A DNA stretch of 64,000 bases, taken from positions 18,559,361 to 18,623,360 of the forward strand of contig NC_054756.1 of the NCBI RefSeq assembly GCF_018143015.1, given 5' to 3'. Positions 13,501 to 25,500 of the stretch are shown here, in pieces. How positions within the stretch are numbered: the first letter of the stretch is position 1; the number at the start of each line of letters is the position of its first letter. The position numbers and the translations under genes were made by a program. A model generated the notes under the pieces. That model did no database searches, was not told where the DNA came from, and saw only the letters and a list, made by a program, of their open reading frames with translations. This stretch comes from Lytechinus variegatus (lineage: Eukaryota; Echinodermata; Echinoidea; Temnopleuroida; Toxopneustidae).

Positions 13501-16500
13501 AATTCAAATGAATTATTGAGACCAGTGATAGCTACATATATGTAGCTTTTACAGCCAACAGGTGCTTGTACAAATACACTGAAGAGAAAAAATAAGGAAA
13601 GTTGACATTATTTGTTATTGTTATCATCATGCATGACATCATCATTATTATTATTTTTTGGAAGAAATAAAATTCTATATATTTTTTTTTTTTTTTGTAT
13701 TTGCATGCAGAAATGATAAAGTATATGATGCCATTCCTCAATGTGCAAATTAATAACTTTTGTTTTTATACATGTACATCCGAATTCGATGAAATTTTCA
13801 TTGTTAGGCTAGTTTGATTTCTCTATGAATAATATTCATTGGTAGCTCTGAAGAGTTTTGGAAATAGTCAGCAAAGCTGAAATTGATTAACAATCAGAGA
13901 TGAAGTAAGGCCTAATTTTGTTCTTGAATTTGCATAGCCCACCATCAATAGAGGGAGCAAAAGTAACACTGACAAAAACACACAAAAAAGGATTTTTGTA
14001 CTTTGTTCAGAATGCAATACTTGTACTATTAACATGCTAACAAATGGATCTGAGGTGTGTTCATTAGAAGAATTGGGATTCAAGAGTTTGACAACCCATC
14101 ACCAATAGAAAAGCCCATGATCCTTTGTAAGTGCCCACCAAGGCATGACCCAGGGGGGCAGAGTTTGCCCCCTTGAGTTGAATCTCGTCCATTGATAGAC
14201 AATAGGTATAGGGAGAGCTAGAAGGAATAGAGGGTTAATAGAATAATAGGCCGTTAAACTCTGTACATAACATGGGAAGGGGTACCGGTCTTTGCCTGTG
14301 GCGTGGTACGTATGAGCAGGGAATGTAGTGAGGCGACTGTATTAGGTCACGAGAGTTGAAACCTAAGAGCATGAAAACCCTAGACATGCTTAGTTTTTTG
14401 GAAGAAGTGGCATCAGGTGGCTTGGAGAATGCAGACTTGACATTGATATGTCTGCAAGGCCTGTGAGGAACAAACTTTGCTGCTGTTTTTGGATTACTGT
14501 ACATCTTTGCTTTGGTATCGTAGCACACAGAAGTCATTCACCATCTGGCGCTGGTTGATTGAATATGATCAAACGATTGTTCTGCTTCTTAAGCTCATTC
14601 TTATCGCACATAATCCTATCTTCACGCATTGATAGCAAACAGCAGACAAATTTGCTGAAGCATACAGGATCTACATGGGTCATCGGCTCATCGCATGTGA
14701 AGTTGTGTATAATTCATGAAAGAAGACAGCGAATGACTTGTACATGTTCAATGTACCGACATGTTCTTCCCTTTAATAGTGTGCAATATGTCACATTTTA
14801 TTTGACGAAATTGACATCTTGCTGCCTTTTCATGATTGGAGTCAAGTTTGTTGATGTATTTCTACAAATAAAGCATCGATTGACTTTCTGCTTGCCTTCA
14901 TGTTATGATAGTGCAATATTCATATCCCTGCAAGTGCAATATAGCATTGATCACTGGAATGACTTGACAGCATACAACTTCTACCGCCTTGAAGCATAGT
15001 TGGACAATTTTTTTCGAGACAAAGTTGTGGCTGGGATGAAGTGACCCACAATTAGCATCATCATCATTCAAAATTCTTTGATCAGAGATTATCTTTGCTA
15101 GTGTACTTTTCACCTTAGAATTCAAAACCAAACACTTTAACTTTGTACACCTTGATCTCGATGTACTGCGGGACCAATTGGTGTAAATGCAGCCAGTGTA
15201 CACATGCATGTGCTATGGTTGAGAACTTCCTCGAAGAAATTGACCATGTTATTGGTGAGGTGAGCTGGGTCAACTTTTCAGCCTGTCTTTGACTTTGTAG
15301 ATATTCATAAAGTAAGAAATGACTTTCATCATGAAGATGCCATACACTGTAGGTAGTACTGTCAGGAGTGAACCTACAATGTTTGATTGCTAAACATATT
15401 TTAATCATAAAAACCTGGCATTTTACTACAAACATGCACCATGATCAGTCAGGGCAAATTACAATCCTAACACCTCGAACTTTGATTGCCAACATGACAG
15501 GAGCGTCAAACGCTGTGTCCAGACAGCACTGAGATTGTTGTCGGTACTCTGCATCCATGGTCTTATCAACCGTGTTTACCTGTTGGGTAATACTGTTTGA
15601 ACTTGGCGAGTAGTACCCTCCTGACCCTGTATCATGTTTCGTATGACCTATCGTCACCGGGATACCCTCAGCGCGGGTAACTCGCCCCACAAGGTATACT
15701 ACACCATGGAGGGAGGCCGTCGGGTGGTTACTGGTATGCCAGCTCTAACCATTGGGTAAGTGTGTTCTTGGTTTGTAATTAATGAAGATGCTGTTAGAAC
15801 ATGTAGGAAGTAATATGATTTATTGTATAATGCATGCCAATCACTTTTATCTAAAAGTTTACCTTCTCAAGGTTTTTTTTTATAAAGCTTAAAATTGAGA
15901 GACACATGTACTGTACCTTAAGAAAGAATCCAATCAAGTATAAAAATAACATAACAAGAAATGATAATGGATGATATTGCTTTAGAAATCTGCATGTGGG
16001 CAGCTTTTTGTTCCTATTAAATGTTTATTCATGAACTTACATCATTAGATGCATCATTTTATAGTATGCTGACTAGTGGAGAAATAGGAATATATCCAAG
16101 CCAGAGGTCTTAATTGCCTAATGTATATGTACACAGTAGGCCTACATGTGTAGGCTCAACAACAATATGACTTTTACCTCCCAAGTAAAAATAATTTTGT
16201 ATTCAAATGAGACTTCGTGATTTGTTTTTGCATGTTAGAATACCAGTCTCAGAGCTGCATTTTACTACATCAAGGAAATGTAGAGGTTCTTGGCACATAC
16301 TCATTACAGTATACATGTATTTTGGCTCTTCAGTTGATTGACAAAATAGAAGCCCTTTGAGCCCTTCAAGTTAAATCCTCTTATCTCATCTTTATTATGT
16401 TTAAGTGGTCTTAAGCCTTGAAGTAGATCATGTTGAGTCTATTATAGTGGATGCCTCTTAAAAAAAGTGTTAATCCCTTTCTCCTGCTATATGCATATTG

Positions 16501-19500
16501 AGTACTGTACTACAGGCCCGGGGGGCCACTTCCATTCACGAGTGGATACCATGCGCGACCATGGGGTCTCGAAAAGCACCCTAAACACGTAATTTCCATA
16601 TTCTGAAAATGCACCCCTTAACAAGTAACTGGCGTGTGAAACCCTACCCTTAACAAGTATTGGAAACAAAACGATACTCTTGGCAAATATTCCCTGAAAT
16701 GAACCTCTAAACAAGTACAGGAATGTTTTATTGTTACGGGTCCTTTGGTTGTCGGCTTTACCTTATTTGGTTTAGTACGACCCACCTTCTACACCTCGCG
16801 CAAATAGGACTCTAAACACGTAGTGCTGGGGCAAAAAGGACATCCTTTATAAAGCATTTTAATTTTGTTTTATCATCCCCGCAAATTCGACCCTAAACAC
16901 GTAATTTTCCTAGCGAAATAGATACCCTTTTTTCATTATTTTTGTGTTTTTGACACCCTTTTCACGTTACGTACGTAACGTGCCCTATCGTGAAAAGGAC
17001 ATCCTTTTTACGTGTTTTTTTGGTCGCGCATGGTATCCACTCGTCAATGTAAGTGGCCCCCCCGGGATTACAGGCCTACACTGTACATGGCCTGTGCATC
17101 AGATGAAAATTGATCGAAATGTTTAGAATTCAGTTCAGATAAACTCAACTTTTTATATATAGCAAACTGTCAGTTCTTTTTAGAATTCCATGTTGATTCT
17201 ATGGGCACCGGTTCAAAATCATGGCTCATGTAGAATATCAAAATTTATCAAATGAAACCAAGGAGTCGGTTACTCCTTGATGAAACAGAACATAATTCAT
17301 CCATTCTAACTCTAATCTTGGTGTATTGAATACACTTTCATATACATGTATGAATTTAGTAGTGATATTCACTCAAAATGGGTTTGCCAAAATTGAAAAT
17401 GGGCTTTAAAAGTTGATAAGTTACCATAGATACAATTTTTGTGCAAGAGGGAGTTGGTGCACTGCTGGTACATGTCTGGATTGGGCTGTGAGGACTAAGG
17501 ATGTGATAATTGGCTCACTTCTCATCAATATACAATTTCCTCAAGTCTATCCCAGAAAAATTTTGATTTGAATGAATATAGAAAAATCAAACTAGCAAAA
17601 TGCTGAAATTTTGATCAAAATCAGATATAAAATACGCAAGTTATGACATTTTTTAAGTTTTAAATGAGACCGTTGATGATGTCACTCACTATTTCTTTTG
17701 TTTTTAATGTTTAAATTATACAATATTATTTATACGGACAAACATCATATAGCCCATTCCACTTGTTCAAGGAATAATTGTTATTCCTTATTTAATATAC
17801 CTAAATACAAAAGAAATAGTGAGTGGATGACATCATCGGTCTCCTCATTTGCATACCCACTTGGATATATGCATATAACTGTTTTGTAAAATTAAGCAAA
17901 ACTTTAAAATGTCATAACTTTCTTATCTAACATCTGATTTTGATGAAATTTTCAGTGTTATGCTTGTTGGATTTTTCTTTTTTATTCAAATCAAATTTTG
18001 TTGGGGTGGACTTGTCCTTTAAGGATGGTCCAGGCTGGAGATATTTATATACATGTAGAGTAAATTCGGTTACACTTTGTAATTGCGAAGGTTCGTAATT
18101 CCGAAACACGTAAATTGCCTATACCTCGATGTTCGTTAATCCGAAAACGTAAAAGGTTTCGTCATTCTGAACATTTGTGGCGTTATTCCAAAGGCTCGAT
18201 AATCCGAAAACAAAATAAGGTTGGATGTTCCGAAGGTTGGTTAGTCCGAAAACAAAATAAGGTTCGTTGTTCCGAAGGTTCCTTAATCCGAAAATGAAAT
18301 AAAGTTTGTTCCGAAGGTTCGTTAGTCCGAAAACGAAATAAGGTTTGTTAATCATTAAGTTTTCGGACTAACAAACCTTATTTCGTTAGTCCGAAAACGA
18401 AATAAGGTTTGTTAATCATTAAGTTTTCGGACTAACAAACCTCATTTGTTTTTGGATTAACGAACCTTCAGAATTACGAACCTCACTTTGTTTTCGAACT
18501 AACGAACCTTCGGAATTACGAACTTCATTTCATTTTCGAACTTACGAAACTTCGGAATTATGAACCTTCAGAAATACGAACCTTCAGAATAACGAACCTT
18601 CGGAATAACGAAGCTTTGGAATTACGAATGTACATGTATACGGTAAATTCACAGATCAAAATTGTTAAACAGATTTTAAAGATTTGCATTATTCTGGTGA
18701 AACAGTTCTAGGCATGTCTTTATATTCATTAGGTGGTTATTGATTTCAATGTAAAAGAGTAACAATATAAAAAAAATATCAGAAAAAACGTATAATGAAA
18801 TCAAAAGATCGTGAAGTATGAAAGTAATTGTATTTATTGTATGTGTCTGATTATTGATTTTAATGTAATAAATACCTCTGATGAGGACAAAAAAAAATAT
18901 TCATTAGGTGGGCTGATTATGTAATATCCCCTATTGTTCTTTTGTATTTTATTATATGAAATTAGGTATTCAAATTTTTTCTACCAAGAACTAAAAGTGA
19001 TTGGATTGTCAACTGATTAAGTGCATTTATTATTTATTGCTGCATCTTATTCCATCATAATGGAGACACATCACTTAAATAGTGACTTAATACACATGTA
19101 TGCAAAAATGAAACAGTTATGATTTCATGTAATAACATAAATAAAAGGAAAGTGACGATGTGGCATCATCAGCCCACCTAGTGAATATTCATGACTATGT
19201 GCATAACTGTTTTCACAAAATATTGACAAATTTTCAATTCAATAACATGTAATAACATAAATAAAAGGAAAGTGACGATGTGGCATCATCAGCCCACCTC
19301 ATGAATATTCATGACGATGTTCATAACTGTTCACAAAATATTGATCAACATTCAATTCAATAACTTCGTTATTTATTTTTCGTGAAATTTACTACAGTTA
19401 TGGCATGAACAATAATCCTTTAAACAAGTAAAGTACTAAGATAAAAGTTAATACACATTACTGGGTAGGTACAGTACTTGTCTCTCTTAAAGGTCAAGTC

Positions 19501-22500
19501 CACCTCAGAAAAAGGTTGATTTGAATCAACAGAGAAAAATCAGACAAGCACAATGCTGAAAATTTCATCAAAATCGGATGTAAAATAAGAAAGTTATGAC
19601 ATTTCAAAGTTTCGCTTATTTTCAACAAAATAGTTATACGAACGAGCCAGTTACATCCAAATGAGAGAGTTGATGATGTCACTCACTCACTATTTCTTTT
19701 GTTTTTTATTGTTTGAATTATACAATATTTCAATTTTTACGAATTTGACGATTAGGACCTCCTTGCCTGAAGCACAAAATGTTAAAATAATGGAATTCTA
19801 ACGTGTTCAGGGAGGAATGAAACTTCATTTCACATGACAATGATGAGAAAATCAAAATATTTCATATTTCATATAATAAAATACAAAAGAAATAGTGAGT
19901 GAGTGATGTCATCAACTCTCTCATTTGGATGTAACTGGCTCGTTCATATAACTATTTTGTTGAAAATAAGCGAAACTTTGAAATGCCATAACTTTTTATT
20001 TTACATCCGATTTTGATAAAATTTTCAGTGTTATGCTTGTTGAATTTTTCTCTTTTTATTATAATCAAGTTTTTGTTGGGGTGGACTTGTCCTTTAAGTG
20101 GCAATGCAACCTTACTTTCATAGTTTTGATTTTGAGGTGCTGAGTTCATTGTGCTCCTGGTCATGTGCTCTGGGTTGTGAGACTTTCTCTATGTACATGT
20201 AGTCTGCTGTGCAAACCCTTCACTAGAGTTAAGGGTCTGAATGTGCAGCCTACTCATGCCTTGTGTACTGAAGGCCCTCTCAATTGAAACTGCAAATTTT
20301 GTATATGCTAGTCTTTGAGTGGAGACCCACTTGTTGATCACAGTTTCAATCGGGGTCTGTGCCTGCAGACTATTCTCTATGCTTGAAATCTGTGCGATGG
20401 AACTGTCTCAAATACTACAAAAACAGTAATCCATTTGACCCTACCATTCTCGAGCAGTAAGCTAAAAAACTAACTGGTGGCCTTATTTACATGTACCCCC
20501 ACTCTCCCCTGTGGTAATTCTCTTGATTTATTTGCAATTTTGTGTTGATTGGTTACATATGTTATATCCTTTATATAAATTATTCTTAATAAAAAAAACA
20601 AGAGTAAAAAAACAAAAACAAAATAGCCAAGTCAACCAACATGTTGTATGTAAACTCAATTTGGGTAAAGAGCTTGACCATCCACCCCTATTGGCCGAAT
20701 GGAACAGTCCACCTTTGGTTACCACATGTTGCCAATGAAGCTAATGAATATTCATGATCTATCTCTTCATCAATTGTCAGTACATCCTTCCATCCGTTTG
20801 TATGCCTTTCCTATTTGGAGATCTGTGTAGCATGAATAATTGAAAAGCATATCAGTGGCTTCCCTTACCAAAGACAAGTGGCGCGGAAAGAGAATAATCT
20901 ATTGATACGAATGCTGCAGAGGAGGACGGAAGCTGGAAAAAGGCCAGAGGGTTGGGGTAAGGGAGCAAACAACATAATCAAGGACACAGAGTTTGAGAGC
21001 AAAGGAGTGTATGTTTCCAAGGATGGTGCGATGAGCAACTCATTAGCAGACCATCTTGTGATATGTCAGGGATATGAGCGGCTGGCATCACATGAGCGAT
21101 GTTGTTTGTTTCCTCGCACATTTCAGCTGCTTCCTGAATACTTGGATACAGTGTTGGTGTGTCTGTAACACTGTTTCTTTCTCCGTTAGCAAAACACCGT
21201 TGTCTGTTTATTGATCAAGACCATTGTGAATGGAAGCCTGTCTATTTCTGACATAACACAGGATTATCATCTACATGGATAGAGCTAGCGAGTGAGAGTG
21301 CAGATGGGTGTATTTCTAATGGATGTACGATATCATGATTTTCTCGTTCTGAAACCTGTTTCATGCCTAGAAAGAGATGATCAGTTGTACTGAAGTTGTA
21401 CATGTAGTATGTCCTTAGTGATTGGAGCAGTTACGGTACATTCTAGGCATTGATACAGAGATTGATTGCATTTTGTTGAAACTTGGATGCTTTCTAATAA
21501 ACAAGAATGCTATCTCATATTGGGAATATTGTACAGTAATTTATCTCATCGGATATCGAATGCACCTTTCTGATTCATTACCAGCCGTCATTAAATAGAA
21601 CAGCTATAGCCGTTGCCATTTTACCATGGTCCACAGTAAATAGAAAATTGTTCAGTAATAGACCAAAATTGCCTTGTGAATCTAAAAGCTGATTTGCCAT
21701 GTATAAAGGCCCATATTGAACTTCACTTATTAATTTAAGATGCTTCCATTGGCATGATTGGGCGATTGAATGCAAAGTTAGCCTCCCTCCAGCTCAAGAA
21801 CATCTAGACCAAATACCACTGCTGAAGATCAAATACTTCAACAAAACTGAATATTGCTGCATATAGAGTTGAATCAGTAGCATTAGGAATCCACTGCCTT
21901 TCTTGTAAATTTGTCCGGATATTCTAGAAGCTTGAAAGAACCTGTGAAAGATCCTTCGAAAGATGGACTGTGGGTTTGTTGCAAAAGTGGCATTCAATCA
22001 GCATGTTCCTGTGAGGTTGATTAAAAACTTGCTAAGAAACATCTTTGAAGGATATTACATGTAGGTGTGAATTCACTTTGAAGACTTGGAGGGTCAACAA
22101 GAAATGTAGGATTTCAATAGAAACGGACAAAGTTTTATGTCAGATTTTTATTTGTTTTCACTGAATCCCCATTTTATTTTAGAAGTCTGATTGATGATTC
22201 TCTTGCTCATCTTATGAAAGGAATGAATTTTGCCATCAAGTCCTAAACTCCCTCCTAGAACCTTTACCTGCCAAATTCTTTCTGAATTCAGGACTATTCT
22301 GAAGTTACAAGTTCAGGAATCGAATTGCTCTCTTTATTTCTGTGCATTCATGTTCATTTTGCTATAATAAAAAAGGAAGGAATCTAGCCAACAAGTATTT
22401 ATAGAAGGAATTAAACTTCTAATTTCCTACTGGAACTTGACAGTTTGACTCTCCAAAATCCTTCCAACTGCAAGACCATTCTGGAGTGACAGTCTTTCAT

Positions 22501-25500
22501 GAGTCGGGAAGCATTCCTCTTCAATTCTGTGCATGCATGTCGATGGGCTTGTCGGAAGGATGCCGAGTCCGCTAGCAGCCATGAGCCTTAAACTTCCAAT
22601 TCTAAATCAGAAATGGTATCTGGATGTTCTTGACAACCAGTACAGGGAGTCCCTCAGTAAAGATAAAAGATGGACCAAGGGAAACCGGAGGTTTGTAATA
22701 CAAGATTTACACGCTGCACTCAGACCTACAGAATTTGTGGAATAATCATCCTTTGGGAGGCATGCATGGGGCTTTAGCCTAAAGTTACAAGTTACAAAAA
22801 AATTAACTTGAGTGGTGATAGGGTCCCTTATAAATTTTTTTTGTTTGTTTATTTTACTATAAAAAAATTAAAGAAATTTTGAATGAACAGAAGAAGCGGG
22901 AAAAAGACTCCTGTATTTTACTTATTAACTATGCGTTGTCAGTGAAAAGAAAGCCCCTGAAATTGAAGTATGAATTAATGCCTCATTACCCTACCTCCTT
23001 TAAAGGCCTCAAAATAATACCCCCCCCCCCCCCCCCCCCAAAGCCCTATGAAAGATTTTATTTCAATTTTGAAAAACAAAATGTACTCATTTATCAAACC
23101 GCCTGTGTTTGCAATTAATATATTCTCTAATATTTTGTTTCTTGAACATCTTCATATTGTCTTATTCTATTCAAGAATGGCATGATTTCAGTCAGTACCA
23201 CTCCATGCTTGCATTGCTCAACTTAATCAAATTTTTATCCTGTAAATGTAAAAAAAGAGAAAAACCTGAGCTTCATTATGGCATTACATTGATAATTATT
23301 TTATTATTTCTTTCTGAGTTGAAACTTTGTATTTGTACATGTATTGATTACTTTTTTTTTCAGTTTGATATGATTTTAATTTCAATATTGCTTTCAATTC
23401 TGCTGGTTTTTGTGAAATTTAATGATTTAAAAAAAAATTGTTTACAAACAGTTTTTTTTTCATTTTTGTTTGATTTGTGGAAGAGTTGAATTCCTGAATA
23501 TTTTTATGTTGCCACAAGTTTATGATTTTTTTCTATATAAAAACGTTGGACTTTGAATTTTGTGTGTTTATGGACTGTTTTCAATTGATATATTCTAAAA
23601 TATTTTTCGAAATTTTAGTTTTAATTCTGTGTATATTATAAGTATAAGGTTTCAGAAAAAATATTTTTGAATTCTTGTTGGGATTGTTTATCATTATTTT
23701 TCACCCTTTTACAAATAAAATTAATTATCTCTTGTGCAATTACATGTATTATATATTCCACATGGATGCAAATAAGTTTTTACACTATATTTAGAATGTC
23801 ATTCAATCCAAGTAACAAGTAGAGAATGTCTTCTTAATTTGATGCTTGGCAAATTGTCAGATCTACTCCCCATTTCATAAAGGCTAACTAACTATAACAT
23901 ATCTTTGCTGTTTATGTCAATTGCCTTGGGAACCTTGATTGTGATTGGCTGCTGAGTGCCGTTGCCATGACAGTTGGCATAATTGCAAAGTTACCATAAC
24001 ACTTGCAACACTAATATGAAACAGACCCCTGACCACCCTCCTTGATTCAGTGCGCGATTATTCATTCCTCAAAGATTTCATTTTGTTTACAAAAAAATTT
24101 ATATGTATTATTTTTCCACCAGCTCTAGTAACTCCACAAATTTCTCCAACCAAGATGGAGTGCAAGGCAACTCACCGGTGGTCAGCTCTAGCGGTCAGAG
24201 CTCGGACCTCGGCCGTCAGATGTCCAGCGAGGATCTCAAGCATTTTGAGAGGAAGCTTGAGAGGGAACGAGAGAAGAGGATCAACACCGAGCAGCCCCCG
24301 CCTCCTAGGTTAGATTCAAGAGGTGAGTCCTTGATTTCAAGTTTGGTGGGGGGGGGTAACTTTGAGCCATGAATGTTTGCAAATGTTGCAATGTGAAAGT
24401 TAGCTTTGCAAACTAAAAAAAAGTATCTTCCTCTTACATTTTTCTTAATGCCTAGTTACATACATTACATGTACCTTTATATTCTGTGATTCCAATAAAC
24501 TTTTCATCCAAAGGGTAGCTACCGGTACATTAAAATGAGTGCAGCAATACTCCAGCAATTTGTTTTTCCTTTGTGTGGAATGCTAACTGCTATTTAGAAG
24601 CCAGATGCTTCTCTAAAGTTGCATTTATTTGAAAAAGGGATATTTGTTTTTGAAATCAATGTTGAGTTTTCATAGATGAACTTTAATGCAAAATAACATT
24701 TACCACTTATTTTATCAATTTTTACCTCCTTTTGCATTCATGGAAATTGATCTTATCCCAGTAGCCCTGAGGTATAGAAGAGAAAGCCTTCTGTCTTATT
24801 ACCCAGAAAAATTTAACAATGAAGGTATTAAGTCTAAAAAGAGTTCAACCTTATTTTCCCCTTAAAATTAGATGTTAGAGTTTGAACATTGCTATAATAT
24901 TAAGATGCAGTTTGTAGTGTTTAATAGTGGCAGTGTCATGGGGTACAGAAATTGACTATGAAGGGTGTTTAAAGGGGAAGTTCACCCTGACAAAAAGTTT
25001 ATTTTTAAAAATATCTCAAAAATTATTGAAAATACTGCCGAAGGTTACTTTGAGAAAAATCCTTTAAAGAATAAAAGAAATTATTAGTTTTAATTTCACC
25101 CCTACCGAAATTTAAGCGTGCCGCTTGCTAGTAACTAGCATGCGACTAGCAGGGCACTCGCTTAATAAGCGAGTGCATGCTAGCGAACAGTCCCTGCTCG
25201 CTAAAAGATCGCTTAACTATTACTCTGCACGCATAACACACGCTTATTAAGCTAACCGCATGCTAGTTACTAGCATGCCGCAAGCTTGCGCAAGCTAGTC
25301 GCACGCTTCCCGCAAGCTTGGAAATTTCTGTAGGGGCATGCTCTTTAACGCCGTATGCGAGCAGTGCTCATGGCTACTTATGATTATCGTATGGTGAAAA
25401 AAATAATGAAATGTGATTTTCTCAAAAAATGAAAATATCTTTTATTGTAATTTATCAATAAACATATCATTTTGCACCCGTTCCTTAAACGAAAACAAAT

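Larger units (their letters stand above)
18019..19423. mobile_element. Family 2 TTAA MITE carrying two later insertions
   Basis: Left end ttaaggatggtccaggct, right end aataatcctttaa. The element is split by a 575-bp insertion (18068-18642) and a 160-bp poly-A-tailed insertion (18737-18896). Its right part holds a 120-bp direct tandem duplication (units starting near 19131 and 19251). Confidence 0.7.
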
